Source: Nitrosospira multiformis (GTDB lineage: Bacteria; Pseudomonadota; Gammaproteobacteria; Burkholderiales; Nitrosomonadaceae). Taken from it: DNA of 64,000 bases. A program made the position numbers and the translations under genes. The notes under the pieces are model-generated. The model did not search any database. It worked only from the letters and a program-made list of their open reading frames with translations, and was not told where the DNA came from. The stretch is from contig NZ_FNKY01000001.1 in the NCBI RefSeq assembly GCF_900103165.1, forward strand, positions 2,294,001 to 2,358,000, given 5' to 3'. Below, in pieces: positions 17,597-26,720 of this stretch (the stretch's first letter is position 1; the number at the start of each line of letters is the position of its first letter).

Positions 17597-19714
17597 ATGA
17601 TAGACGATAACGAAGAAAAACTGCTGCGCTCCGTTGCGTTGCAAACCTGCAATACCATACTCCTCGCACGTCAACGGGCCGAGAACGAACTCAAACAAGC
17701 CAAAAAATCGCTGGAGGAGAAAGCCAGACGGCTCGATCACTCTCTATCGATCCTGCGCGCCACCATAGAATCCACCGCCGATGGAATTCTGGTGACTGAC
17801 CAGGATGGCCTGGTACTTCGCTTCAACGAACTGTATCTGCAAATGTGGCAGATCCCCCGGGATATCCCAAACTTGAGCGACCACAGGCAATTGCTGAAAT
17901 TTTGCTGCAAGTGTGCGAAAAATCCTCAATGGCTTATGGAAGAGATAGAAGGCATTTACACATCCTGGCCCGCGGATAGTTATGACGTACTGGAACTCGC
18001 CGATGGCAGAGTATTCGAGCAGTTTTCCAAAATTCAGTATATTGAGAATCAGAGTATTGGCCGTGTCTGGAGCTTCAGGGATATCACTGCACGCAGGCAT
18101 GCTGAAGATGCGCTACGGGAAAGCGGAGAGCGGCAGCACTTCATGGCCGAATCGATGCCCCTGAAAATATTTACCGCCCGGGCTGACGGTGTTGTGGATT
18201 ATTTTAACCAGCAATGGAAAGACTACACTGGACTGCCCCTTGAGCAGATGGAATGCTGGGAAAACACAAAACTCATTCATCCCGATGACCTGGATGAGAA
18301 TACCCGGCGCTGGCGCCACTCTCTTGCCACGGGAGAACCTTTCCAGATGGAAATCCGCCTTCGGCAGGCGGACGGCGGCTACCGCTGGCATCTGACCCGG
18401 GCCCATGCCAAGTGCGACACACTGGGAAAGGTATCGATGTGGGTGTGTTCGAGCACCGATATCGACAGCATAAAGCGGGCGGATGAAGAAAAGAAACAGC
18501 TTCTTGAGAGCGAACGGACCGCAAGGAACGAAGCCGAGCGAGCCAACCGGATGAAGGATGAGTTTCTGGCCACACTGTCTCATGAGCTCAGAACACCGCT
18601 TAATGCGATTCTCGGATGGGCGCAGCTCATTTCGCAAGGGACAATGAATCAGGAAACCGTTCGGCGGGGGCTCGAGACCATCGAAAGAAATGCGCGCATG
18701 CAAAATAAGCTTATCGAAGACCTTCTTGAGATGAGCAGCATCATCTCCGGGAAAATAAGACTTGATGTGCAACAGCTGAATCTTGCCAGCATAGCCGAAG
18801 CGGCGTTGGAGTCGTTGGCCCCGGCGGCGGAGGCCAAGGATATTCATCTGATAAAAAAGATTGATCCCGCCGCCGGGCTGGTCTCGGGCGATTATAACCG
18901 GCTCCAGCAGATAATTTGGAACCTTCTTTCCAATGCGGTCAAGTTTACGCCAAAGGGTGGCAATATCGAGGTTATCGTTGAGCGGGTGGCTTCATATCTT
19001 GAAATTACGGTAAAAGATTCGGGCATAGGCGTAAAGCCCGAGTTCCTGGCATACATTTTTGACCGGTTCCGTCAGGCCGATTCCTCGCTTACCCGGCACT
19101 ACGGCGGCCTCGGTCTGGGACTCTCCATTGTGAAGCAGCTGGTAGCGCTTCATGGAGGAACAGTCCATGCGGAAAGCGCCGGCGAGGGGTTGGGCGCATC
19201 GTTTATCGTGAGCCTGCCGCTTGCATCCGCCGGCGGCAAGAGAGATCAACCTACGGCGGCATCGGCGGCATCGGCGGCCCCGGCTCCGCGCAACCGATAC
19301 ATTACGCTCTCCGGCATAAAAATTCTGGTCATTGACGACGAGTCGGATTCCCGCGAGCTTATCAATGAAGTGCTGACGGAATGCGATGCCAACGTAATCA
19401 CCGCCGCCAGCGCCGCGGAAGGATTGGAGCTCCTGCAGAGCAGGAGGCCGGATGTCATCATCAGTGACATCGGCATGCCGGAAAAAGATGGATACCAGCT
19501 CATTCGCGAAGTGAGGAATCTTCCCGCAGCTCACGGCGGAAAAACGCCCGCCATTGCCCTTACCGCGTTTGCCCGGTCCGAAGACCGGACCCGGGCGATG
19601 ATGGCCGGATATCAGATGCATCTTTCCAAACCTGTCGAATCGCATGAACTGATTGCCACCATCGGGAGTCTGAGCAAATGGACGCGAAAGCCATGGATAG
19701 GGGGGGAAACTTGA
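17597..19714 (+). CDS. Hybrid histidine kinase: PAS-PAS-HisKA-HATPase-REC
   Basis: The 705-residue protein begins with a helical segment (MIDDNEEKLLRSVALQ), then a PAS domain (ATIESTADGILVTDQDGLVLRFN), a PAS_3-type domain (DYFNQQWKDYTG, HPDDLDENTRRWRHSLATGEP), a HisKA domain (H near 328 in SHELRTPLNAIL), an ATPase (DSGIGV near 473, GLGLGLSIV), and a receiver (VIDDESDSREL, Asp in ISDIGMPEKDG near 623, SKP). I chose ATG 17597; a 28-residue longer frame from 17513 has unlikely composition. The ribosome site is weak for both. The MetE-core gene begins 13 bp after its stop, so they may be cotranscribed. Confidence 0.9.
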   Translation: MIDDNEEKLLRSVALQTCNTILLARQRAENELKQAKKSLEEKARRLDHSLSILRATIESTADGILVTDQDGLVLRFNELYLQMWQIPRDIPNLSDHRQLLKFCCKCAKNPQWLMEEIEGIYTSWPADSYDVLELADGRVFEQFSKIQYIENQSIGRVWSFRDITARRHAEDALRESGERQHFMAESMPLKIFTARADGVVDYFNQQWKDYTGLPLEQMECWENTKLIHPDDLDENTRRWRHSLATGEPFQMEIRLRQADGGYRWHLTRAHAKCDTLGKVSMWVCSSTDIDSIKRADEEKKQLLESERTARNEAERANRMKDEFLATLSHELRTPLNAILGWAQLISQGTMNQETVRRGLETIERNARMQNKLIEDLLEMSSIISGKIRLDVQQLNLASIAEAALESLAPAAEAKDIHLIKKIDPAAGLVSGDYNRLQQIIWNLLSNAVKFTPKGGNIEVIVERVASYLEITVKDSGIGVKPEFLAYIFDRFRQADSSLTRHYGGLGLGLSIVKQLVALHGGTVHAESAGEGLGASFIVSLPLASAGGKRDQPTAASAASAAPAPRNRYITLSGIKILVIDDESDSRELINEVLTECDANVITAASAAEGLELLQSRRPDVIISDIGMPEKDGYQLIREVRNLPAAHGGKTPAIALTAFARSEDRTRAMMAGYQMHLSKPVESHELIATIGSLSKWTRKPWIGGET

Positions 19715-19727
19715 AGCCTCGGAAATC

Positions 19728-20804
19728 ATGATGACGATCATACCTACCGAGCCCATCGGCAGCATCCCGAGACCGCCTGAATTAATCGAGGCGTTCGCCA
19801 ACGGTGACCCCATGGACCCGAAGCTGGAGTCCCTCTACGAGATCGCGATACGGGATACCATCCAAAGATTCGAGGCGACGGGGTCGCCAGTCATTACCGA
19901 TGGTGAACAGAGGAAATACCACAATTTCATCACTTACTGCGTAGATGGGCTCGAAAATACGACTCCCGATGGTTTCATCATTCCGTTCGAGGCAGGCCAC
20001 CACCGTCGTATGCCGCAGCTCGCATCAGGACCGTTTCGTTACCGGATCTATGCGGACCGCTTTTTGGAAAAAGCCATGCGGTACACGCGCGTTCCCGTCA
20101 AACAGGCGGTTATTTCACCTTCCGCCTTGAGCCTTATGTATCCGGCCGAAGAGATTCCCGGATATTCGCGCGCGGAGTTTATTGACGATCTTATTCGCGA
20201 GCATGAAACCGAAGTTCGTCGCTGTCTTGATAAGGGTGCGCACAAGGTTCAAATCGACTTCACCGAGGGACGGCTCGCGCTGAAACTTGATCCCACGGGG
20301 AGGCTCCTCAACAGTTTTATCGATCTGAATAACCTGGCGCTCTCGCGTTTTACCTCCGCAGAACTTACGCGGATTGGAATACATACGTGCCCGGGTAGCG
20401 ACCGGGATTCGACGCACAGTGCCGATGTCGATTATGCCGAGTTGTTACCTAGTCTGTTTCAATTGAAAGCGGGAAATTTTTATATCTCGCTGGCGCGTGA
20501 GCGGGATTACGTACGGGTGCTGAAGATCATTCGCGCCCATATGAAACCGGACCATCGGATTTTTATCGGCGTCGTCGATCCCATCAATCCGCAAATCGAA
20601 AACCCGGAACAAATCCGGGATCGCATTCTCGAAGCAGCCGGATATATTCCCATCGATCAGCTAGGCACGACGGATGACTGTGGTTTCTCGCCTTTCTGCG
20701 ATGACACCTCCACAAGCCGCGACACAGCCTTCGAGAAGATACAGGCGCGCGTGCTCGGCACCGCCCTCGCATCAAGGGTACTGACGAGTGGTCAACATGG
20801 CTGA
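19728..20804 (+). CDS. Cobalamin-independent methionine synthase-like (MetE catalytic core) protein
   Basis: This 358-residue protein is a stand-alone TIM barrel resembling the C-terminal half of MetE. Two of the MetE zinc ligand motifs are visible: H-x-C in GIHTCPGSD and the late Cys in TTDDCGFSPF; GEQRKYHNF near residue 60 also fits. The position of the third ligand (Glu in MetE ITIETSR) appears here as ISLARERD, so Glu is not obviously conserved. It lacks the MetE N-terminal half, as in archaeal MetE and in coenzyme M epoxide transferases. It may transfer methyl or alkyl groups to a thiol, but the acceptor is unknown. It follows the hybrid kinase by 13 bp. Confidence 0.82.
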   Translation: MMTIIPTEPIGSIPRPPELIEAFANGDPMDPKLESLYEIAIRDTIQRFEATGSPVITDGEQRKYHNFITYCVDGLENTTPDGFIIPFEAGHHRRMPQLASGPFRYRIYADRFLEKAMRYTRVPVKQAVISPSALSLMYPAEEIPGYSRAEFIDDLIREHETEVRRCLDKGAHKVQIDFTEGRLALKLDPTGRLLNSFIDLNNLALSRFTSAELTRIGIHTCPGSDRDSTHSADVDYAELLPSLFQLKAGNFYISLARERDYVRVLKIIRAHMKPDHRIFIGVVDPINPQIENPEQIRDRILEAAGYIPIDQLGTTDDCGFSPFCDDTSTSRDTAFEKIQARVLGTALASRVLTSGQHG

Positions 20805-20847
20805 TGAGAAGTGGATGGTATGACGGACCCCTGCAGCAGAAGTAGAT

Positions 20848-20870
20848 CGGGCTAGTGTAGCGTAACCCGG
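20848..20870. repeat. Dispersed hairpin repeat copy
   Basis: TCGGGCTAGTGTAGCGTAACCCGG is a degenerate copy of the GGGTTAGCGTAGCGTAACCC repeat, located between the MetE-like gene and the hydrolase gene. Confidence 0.5.
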
Positions 20871-20933
20871 CCATTCACTCACTACGTGGCAAAATAAACG
20901 AGTTTATTTTGCCATCAACCCACCTCAAAACCT

Positions 20934-21830
20934 ATGCGCCGCTGGATTCTGACCGGAGTATCCGCCTGCGTAGCCGCCATCATACTTGGCGCGATTGGCG
21001 TGGGCGAATTGCTGAGCGGCGCGGCGCCCACCGCCGTGGATTCCCTGTCCGGCCCGGTGTCGTCCGATTTTCCGGTCGAATCCGTGCAGATTCCCCTCAA
21101 TGCCGGCTCCCGTGACGCCGGTTTCGGCGTGCACGGCTGGTTGAGACGCGGCGCACACGGCGGCGGCGTGATATTGCTGGTTCATTCGATCCGCAGCAAT
21201 CGCGTCGAGATGCTTAGCCGGGCCAAATTCCTGAATGCGCGGGGATACAGTGTTCTTCTCATCGATCTTCAGGCGCATGGCGAGACACCCGGCGAACGGA
21301 TCACCTTTGGCGCGCTTGAATCAGAGAATGTGGAGGCCGCCGTGGCCTTTCTGCGAGAGAATTTCCCGTCTGAAAGGATTGCCGCCATTGGCGTTTCGCT
21401 GGGTGCGGCCGCTATCGTGCTGGCGAGCCATCCGTTAAGGCTTGACGCCGTGGTGCTCGAATCGCTGCACCCCACTATTGAAGAAGCCGTCGAAAACCGG
21501 TTGAGACTCCACCTTGGCGAGCTGGGACCGGCGCTTTCCCCGCTCCTGCTATGGCAACTAACGTTTCGCCTGAATATTTCGCCCGAGGCGTTGAATCCCA
21601 TTACCCGCATAGGCGACCTCGATACGCCTTTGCTGCTGATATCCGGCACCGATGATCGGCATACGACTGTCGCGGAAACCAGGCGGTTATTTGAGGCCGC
21701 CCGGCAACCAAAAGAAATGTGGATAGTACCGGGAGGCGGACACTTCAACATGCATGCCTATGCAGGCAGGGAATATGAAGATCGCATACTGGATTTTCTT
21801 GATTCTTATATACGTGAACGGAAGAAATAA
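20934..21830 (+). CDS. Membrane-anchored or exported alpha/beta hydrolase
   Basis: This 298-residue protein starts with a hydrophobic segment (WILTGVSACVAAIILGAIGV) that is either a signal anchor or a signal peptide. The alpha/beta hydrolase triad is visible: nucleophile Ser in GVSLGAA near 153, Asp in ISGTDDRHT and His in PGGGHFN. The oxyanion region is LLVHSIRSNR. It resembles the serine aminopeptidase S33/BAAT-like hydrolases. The substrate is unknown. The promoter and ribosome site are not distinct. Confidence 0.9.
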   Translation: MRRWILTGVSACVAAIILGAIGVGELLSGAAPTAVDSLSGPVSSDFPVESVQIPLNAGSRDAGFGVHGWLRRGAHGGGVILLVHSIRSNRVEMLSRAKFLNARGYSVLLIDLQAHGETPGERITFGALESENVEAAVAFLRENFPSERIAAIGVSLGAAAIVLASHPLRLDAVVLESLHPTIEEAVENRLRLHLGELGPALSPLLLWQLTFRLNISPEALNPITRIGDLDTPLLLISGTDDRHTTVAETRRLFEAARQPKEMWIVPGGGHFNMHAYAGREYEDRILDFLDSYIRERKK

Positions 21831-21865
21831 CCGTCTATCTATTCAGGATTTCCGCATATTGTTAT

Positions 21866-21927
21866 GCTATGCTTAATTATGTGAATGTTCTGGCACCATG
21901 GGCCTGTGCGGGATGGTTAAGCATAGC
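21866..21927. repeat. Inverted repeat with 11-bp arms
   Basis: GCTATGCTTAA (21866-21876) and TTAAGCATAGC (21917-21927) are perfect inverted arms separated by 40 bp. The right arm lies in a degenerate copy of the dispersed hairpin repeat (GGATGGTTAAGCATAGCG, then ACCCATC, about 21910-21938). Confidence 0.45.
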
Positions 21928-21985
21928 GTCACCCATCGAAGCCAGTGACGCGATTCAGTTTGGAGAAGTGTGGAATTAACCAATA

Positions 21986-22019
21986 ATGGGGTTGCATCTG
22001 CTCTATCCCATCCTACCGA
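21986..22019. repeat. Dispersed hairpin repeat copy (inverse orientation)
   Basis: AATGGGGTTGCATCTGC followed by CCCATCCTACCG matches, in reverse orientation, the GGTAGGATGGG..CAACCC form seen at 24.37 kb. Confidence 0.5.
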
Positions 22020-22121
22020 AAATCGTATGGAGGCACATGGTTTATGGATATGGCATTACAATTCCTGCCTTTGATCCAGGCTTGACCTCATGAATTTCCC
22101 GGCACTACGAGGTTTTTGGGC

Positions 22122-23606
22122 ATGAAGATATCCCTCGTGCCTCGTGCCGCGCCCAGCAGCTGTCTACGCATATGGGTTGGAATTCTTGCTTCCCAGGCGC
22201 CCTCCCTCACCTGGTTTCTTGACGGCAATCCTGTTGCCGCGGCCCGGATACACCCGCTTCGGCCGCTTGCAAGTGCCATCCCGGTGGAGTTTCGCGGTGC
22301 GCTGCCGGCGGATAATTTTACTGGCGTATTCGAGATCGATGGCCTCCAATCGGGCACCGCCTATAAAATATCCCTCAGTGCAAGCGCCCTTGGCACGACA
22401 GCGAGCGCCGAACTGCGCACGAGAACGCTTCCCTCCAGCGTTCCCAGCGTCCTTGAGAGTACGTTCAACGTCCTGCTGGCCTCATGTTTTTACCAGGGAG
22501 AAGACAAAGCCGGGCTGGCTGGTATTTTCGCGAATCAGCTGAACGGCGCGGTGCGTCCTGATTTGACGCTGCTGCTAGGCGATCAGGTTTACCTGGATTT
22601 GCCCACGCTTGCGAATTTCCCAAATAACAAGGCCGCGCTTGCACGCAGGTTTGAAAGCAGCTACCGCGCAAACTGGCAGAAAGAAGAGGGTTATTCGCAA
22701 TTATTCAAGGTTGCGCCCACCGCGGCCATACCCGATGATCACGAATACTGGAATAATTTTCCGCACTCCAGTCCGTTTATACAAAATAGCTGGACACAAT
22801 CCGGACGCGATAACTGGACCGCGGCTGCGGCTGCATTGTATAAGGCTTTTCAATTCTCCTACGAACCCGATACCTATCATCATGGAGGCCCGGCCGAGTT
22901 GGGCGACGCATCGGTCATCAATGTTGAGCCGCTGTCATTCTTTATGGCGGATGGAAGATCGAAGCGCGACCCCAATCTGGCTACGATACTGACGGCTAGG
23001 GCGAGAAAACAGCTTGATCATTGGATTTCCGATACGATACAGCAGCGGCGGATAGGAGTGTTCATTACCGGGCAATCGATGCTCGGTTTGCCGGTAGGGG
23101 GATTGAGAGGCAGGGTCGCCGATTACCAGTTGGCGAACTATGGCGATTTCAGTGACCTCACGAATGCGCTGGGGCGGCTTGCCGAGGCCGGTCTGCCCGT
23201 CATTATGATCACCGGCGATGTGCACTGGGGGCGGCTCGCGGCAGCCCGGGACGCACGCACCGGACGGGAGTCGATATTCGAAATTATCTCCTCTCCCACG
23301 TCGCTTGTCAGTACCGTGGCAAAAGATCAGCTGCTCGCCCTCCGGGGAACGATTGCCGGCCAAACCGAGGCGTGGCCGCGCCATTCCAGTCCAGGGCCGG
23401 TACCGGAATTTCTGTGGTTCAGCGATTTTGGTTCACGATTTGTCTGCTCTCGGGGTCACGAGCAGCGTGGCAACCATTTTGTATTGCTTTCGTTCACGCG
23501 CAGCGGTGCCGGCATAAATTTGCGCACGACTTACTATCCGATTCACCAAGACTTCAGCCAACGCAGGCCGCAAGCCGTGCGTGAAATCTCACTCATCCCC
23601 GCATAA
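22122..23606 (+). CDS. PhoD-like metallophosphatase
   Basis: This 494-residue protein has the metallophosphoesterase motifs of PhoD-type alkaline phosphatases: LLLGDQVYLD (about 151), PDDHEYWNN (about 204) and ITGDVHWG (about 363). An N-terminal fibronectin-like portion (ending around residue 100, GTAYKISL) precedes the catalytic domain, as in the PhoD family. There is no convincing signal peptide at the chosen ATG, which is preceded by GAGG at a long spacing; a TTG two codons earlier is possible. A partner gene follows after 9 bp. It probably hydrolyses phosphodiesters; the substrate is unknown. Confidence 0.87.
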   Translation: MKISLVPRAAPSSCLRIWVGILASQAPSLTWFLDGNPVAAARIHPLRPLASAIPVEFRGALPADNFTGVFEIDGLQSGTAYKISLSASALGTTASAELRTRTLPSSVPSVLESTFNVLLASCFYQGEDKAGLAGIFANQLNGAVRPDLTLLLGDQVYLDLPTLANFPNNKAALARRFESSYRANWQKEEGYSQLFKVAPTAAIPDDHEYWNNFPHSSPFIQNSWTQSGRDNWTAAAAALYKAFQFSYEPDTYHHGGPAELGDASVINVEPLSFFMADGRSKRDPNLATILTARARKQLDHWISDTIQQRRIGVFITGQSMLGLPVGGLRGRVADYQLANYGDFSDLTNALGRLAEAGLPVIMITGDVHWGRLAAARDARTGRESIFEIISSPTSLVSTVAKDQLLALRGTIAGQTEAWPRHSSPGPVPEFLWFSDFGSRFVCSRGHEQRGNHFVLLSFTRSGAGINLRTTYYPIHQDFSQRRPQAVREISLIPA

Positions 23607-23615
23607 GGAGAACAG

Positions 23616-24353
23616 ATGCCTACATTATCTTCCAGAGCCAAGTCGATCAACAAGGAATTCAAAGAGCACAAGAGGGCACGCGGAAAAACCAACATAGACT
23701 GGTTGCGCGCTCACTGGCGAAATGACAGGGTAGCGATATTGCTGCTGGGCGGCACGGGCCTGGTTGACTTCCGTCTCAGGGTTGCGCAATCGCATTTTCG
23801 TAATGATCTGACGCCCAGCCACTGGTCGCATGTGGCATTGCTGGGGCAAGGCGAAGCCAAAGCCCTGGCCACGGCACCCTTGTATGAAATCTCCCTGATG
23901 CCCGCCGAGGGCTTTGGTTTTCCTCCGGCAAGCAATGGCGTGCAAAAAACAGTTCTCGGCCGATATGCTGATCCCAAAAGCTTTCCCAACATCGCTATTC
24001 TTTATCTTCCGGCTTCAGTGACACCGAAAAAGCTCATGGATACGCTTGAGCAATTCCAGCAACAGCGTATCGTGCTTGATGCGGTGCAACTCCTGCTGGC
24101 GTGGCTGGGATATGTATGGGGCGCGGGGCGCACGGGAAATCCGCTACTGGACGGTATGGGGATTCCCTCGGCCGCCATGCTCGAAACCGTAACCGGCGCT
24201 GAGGGATTCGACCTCACCCCGGGCCTCGAAAGCCGCGCGAGCTGCCCGGAAGCCATCTGGCAATCGGCGCGCTGGTGGCACGATTATCACAAGGAAAACA
24301 AGGAAGGCGCAATTACTGGCGCTTTTTGTACGACCCACTACCTGCCGACTTAA
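23616..24353 (+). CDS. Hypothetical protein, possibly YiiX/NlpC-like papain-fold
   Basis: This 245-residue protein follows the PhoD-like gene by 9 bp with AAGGAGA before the ATG, so it is the second gene of that operon. A central HWSHVALLG motif and a later Cys (ASCPEAIW) resemble the permuted papain-fold YiiX-like proteins (His first, Cys later), but the match is weak and is my inference. It has no signal peptide. I cannot assign a reaction. Confidence 0.75.
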   Translation: MPTLSSRAKSINKEFKEHKRARGKTNIDWLRAHWRNDRVAILLLGGTGLVDFRLRVAQSHFRNDLTPSHWSHVALLGQGEAKALATAPLYEISLMPAEGFGFPPASNGVQKTVLGRYADPKSFPNIAILYLPASVTPKKLMDTLEQFQQQRIVLDAVQLLLAWLGYVWGAGRTGNPLLDGMGIPSAAMLETVTGAEGFDLTPGLESRASCPEAIWQSARWWHDYHKENKEGAITGAFCTTHYLPT

Positions 24354-24367
24354 AAAATACAGTTTCC

Positions 24368-24402
24368 GGTAGGATGGGTGGAGCAAGGGGCAACCCATCA
24401 TT
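24368..24402. repeat. Dispersed hairpin repeat copy
   Basis: GGTAGGATGGGTGGAGCAAG and then CAACCCATCATTG is a copy of the dispersed repeat, placed between convergent genes where it could end transcription. Confidence 0.55.
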
Positions 24403-24410
24403 GTGCACAC

Positions 24411-25685
24411 TCAAACAACCACATCAAGCGCCTGAGCGATATCCTCAATGATATCGTCGATATGCTCTATGCCCACCGATATCCTGACAAGACCCTCCGA
24501 CACCCCTGAGGCCCTCAGTTCATCCGGGTTCAGTTGCCGATGGGTGGTTGATGCGGGATGACAGGCGAGTGATTTTGCATCGCCAATATTAACCAGACGC
24601 AAGATCATCTTCAACGCATCAATGAACTGGCCGCCTGAGGCCGCCCCACCCCTGATCTCGAAGCTCAGTATCCCCGAGGCTTTTCCTTTGCTTAGCTTAT
24701 TACACAGCTCATGATATTTGCTGCCGGGCAATCCCGCATAATTGACCCGTTCCACTTTTGGGTGGCCTTCCAGATACTGCGCGACTTTCAGGGCATTCTC
24801 ACAGTGCCGTTCCATCCTCAAACCCAGCGTTTCCAGGCCTTGCAGTATTAAAAATGCGCTATGCGGTGACAAAGCCGCACCGGTATTACGCAGCGGCACG
24901 ACCCGGCAGCGGCCGATAAAGGCGGCATTTTCAAATGCTTCCGTATACACCACACCGTGATACGAAGGATCGGCTTCATTCAGCAAGCGGAAGCGTGCCT
25001 TGTGCTGAACCCAATCGAATTTTCCCGAATCAACGATCATTCCTCCTACAGTCGTGCCATGCCCCCCAATATATTTCGTCAGCGAGTGCACCACTATATC
25101 CGCCCCAAACTTGAAAGGCTGGCAAAGATAGGGGGTGGAAACCGTACTATCGACGATGAGCGGCACCCCATGCCTATGCGCAATGTCCGCCAGTTTTTCG
25201 ATATCGACGATATTTCCCGCGGGATTTCCGATGGACTCGCAAAAAACCGCCCGGGTATTACTGTCGATATTCCGCTCGATACCCTCATAGTCATCGTACG
25301 ACACCATGCGCGACGCAATGCCTTGTCGGGGGAATGTATGCGCAAACAAATTGTAAGTACCCCCATAAAGCTGACTGGTACTCACAATATTGTCGCCGGT
25401 GCTGGCGATACATTGAATCGCATAGGTGATTGCCGCCATGCCCGAGGCCACGGCCAGCGCACCAACGCCCTCCTCCATCTCCGCGATGCGCTGCTCCAGC
25501 ACCGCGTTGGTGGGATTCATGATGCGAGTATAAATATTTCCCGGCACCTTTAGATCAAATAGATCGGCGCCATGTTGCGTGTTGTCAAACGTATAGGATG
25601 TTGTCTGATAAATGGGAACCGCCGCAGCTCTCGTCGTCGGTTCGGATTTGTATCCATGGTGCAATGCCAGCGATTCCAGTTTCAT
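24411..25685 (-). CDS. metY: O-acetylhomoserine sulfhydrylase / aminocarboxypropyltransferase
   Basis: This 424-residue PLP enzyme condenses O-acetyl-homoserine with sulfide to homocysteine in methionine synthesis. It has the Cys/Met-metabolism family features: YTRIMNPTNAVLEQRIA, ASGMAAITYA, the PLP Lys in VVHSLTKYIGGHGT near residue 205, and SVGIEHIDDIIEDI at the end. Length is normal for MetY rather than MetB/MetC (about 380-400). CAGGAGAGGATCGT precedes the ATG. I looked for a SAM-responsive riboswitch in the 115 bp upstream and did not recognise one. Confidence 0.95.
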   Translation of the reverse strand: MKLESLALHHGYKSEPTTRAAAVPIYQTTSYTFDNTQHGADLFDLKVPGNIYTRIMNPTNAVLEQRIAEMEEGVGALAVASGMAAITYAIQCIASTGDNIVSTSQLYGGTYNLFAHTFPRQGIASRMVSYDDYEGIERNIDSNTRAVFCESIGNPAGNIVDIEKLADIAHRHGVPLIVDSTVSTPYLCQPFKFGADIVVHSLTKYIGGHGTTVGGMIVDSGKFDWVQHKARFRLLNEADPSYHGVVYTEAFENAAFIGRCRVVPLRNTGAALSPHSAFLILQGLETLGLRMERHCENALKVAQYLEGHPKVERVNYAGLPGSKYHELCNKLSKGKASGILSFEIRGGAASGGQFIDALKMILRLVNIGDAKSLACHPASTTHRQLNPDELRASGVSEGLVRISVGIEHIDDIIEDIAQALDVVV

Positions 25686-25802
25686 ACGATCCTCTCCTGT
25701 TTAACTATAGCGCGCAATACTACGAATTTCGTCATTCGGGTTTGATCCGGGATCGGGGCCAAACCAGTGGTGGGCAGGCTATGAACGCTACCGGATACTT
25801 AC

Positions 25803-26504
25803 CTACCATTTCTCCGCGTAAGGCCGAAGGTCGAGTTCGAATGTCCAGGCTTGTTTGTCCTGCTGCGTGAGAAAGTAGACGGATTCCGCAATCCGGAAGG
25901 GTTCCATAAAGAATTCATCCAGCTTGTCAGGCATCAGCTGCCTGGTTCGCGGCAGATTCACGATCCCGTCGAGTATGACATAGCTGACGTGAATATTCTC
26001 TGGCCAGAGATATCTGGCCAGAGACTGGACGAGTCCCCGTTGACCGGCCTTCGCGGATGCGAAGGGAACAAAATGGGCTCCGCCCTTGATGGATGCGGTC
26101 GCACCGATGGCGATGATATGACCGGCTCCCGCAGCGCGCATATCGGGGAGCACCTCCTTTACCGCGAGAAACAGCCCCCTGCAATTAACTTCCCAGGCAG
26201 ACTGGAAATCCGCCAGCGTGGCGTCGTCGATATTGGCAAAAGCGCCTGCACCCGCGTTGTACACAAGAACGTCAATCGAGCCAAGTTGCTGCCGGATTTG
26301 AGCAAAAACTTTGGGTGCGGCTTCGGGGTCCCGGACATCGTACCCGAATGGCCTGGACCCCTTGATAGTCGCCGCAATGTCATTCAATTTCCGTTGGTTA
26401 CGCGCGCAAAGGGCTACCTGGTAACCATTGGCAGAAAACTGGCTTGCGATCGCGGCACCGTTACCCGGACCCACCCCAACAACCACGCAGACACCTTTAT
26501 TCAT
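25803..26504 (-). CDS. Short-chain dehydrogenase/reductase lacking the usual catalytic Tyr
   Basis: This 233-residue Rossmann-fold protein has the cofactor motif VVGVGPGNGAAIA and NAGAGAF. The active-site Ser is in IGATASIKGG, but the Tyr of YxxxK is replaced by Phe (VPFASAKAG). GxGxGNG with a Phe in this place is found in some atypical SDRs, so activity is uncertain. The first residues MNKGVCVVVG have no signal. It lies between the desaturase and metY on the same strand, with gaps of over 100 bp on both sides. Confidence 0.88.
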   Translation of the reverse strand: MNKGVCVVVGVGPGNGAAIASQFSANGYQVALCARNQRKLNDIAATIKGSRPFGYDVRDPEAAPKVFAQIRQQLGSIDVLVYNAGAGAFANIDDATLADFQSAWEVNCRGLFLAVKEVLPDMRAAGAGHIIAIGATASIKGGAHFVPFASAKAGQRGLVQSLARYLWPENIHVSYVILDGIVNLPRTRQLMPDKLDEFFMEPFRIAESVYFLTQQDKQAWTFELDLRPYAEKW

Positions 26505-26681
26505 ATCAGAAGATCTCCGAATGAGTCCTCCGCGGAACGCGCTGCCATGGAATCGGGATGATCATAGGCGTTTGACACAGACGTTTGATATAGGCGGTGG
26601 AAATCGTAGCTTAGTCTACGGCGCCAGGGAGCGCAACATGGCGCGTACACCAGTTTACTGCAATTTGTATACCCCTTGCCC

Positions 26682-26714
26682 CTGTACGGCCCCGGTCAAC
26701 CGGGGGCCGTACAG
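26682..26714 (-). terminator. GC-rich hairpin after the desaturase
   Basis: CTGTACGGCCCCGG and its complement with one extra G pair around TCAA, 6 bp past the desaturase stop. There is no clear T tract, so it may be a weak terminator or an mRNA end stabiliser. Confidence 0.5.
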
Positions 26715-26720
26715 TGTTTC

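Noticed and set aside
25686-25802. SAM-type riboswitch upstream of metY
   Set aside because: Expected for a methionine gene, but I found no recognisable conserved stem arrangement in this short region. A covariance-model search would decide.
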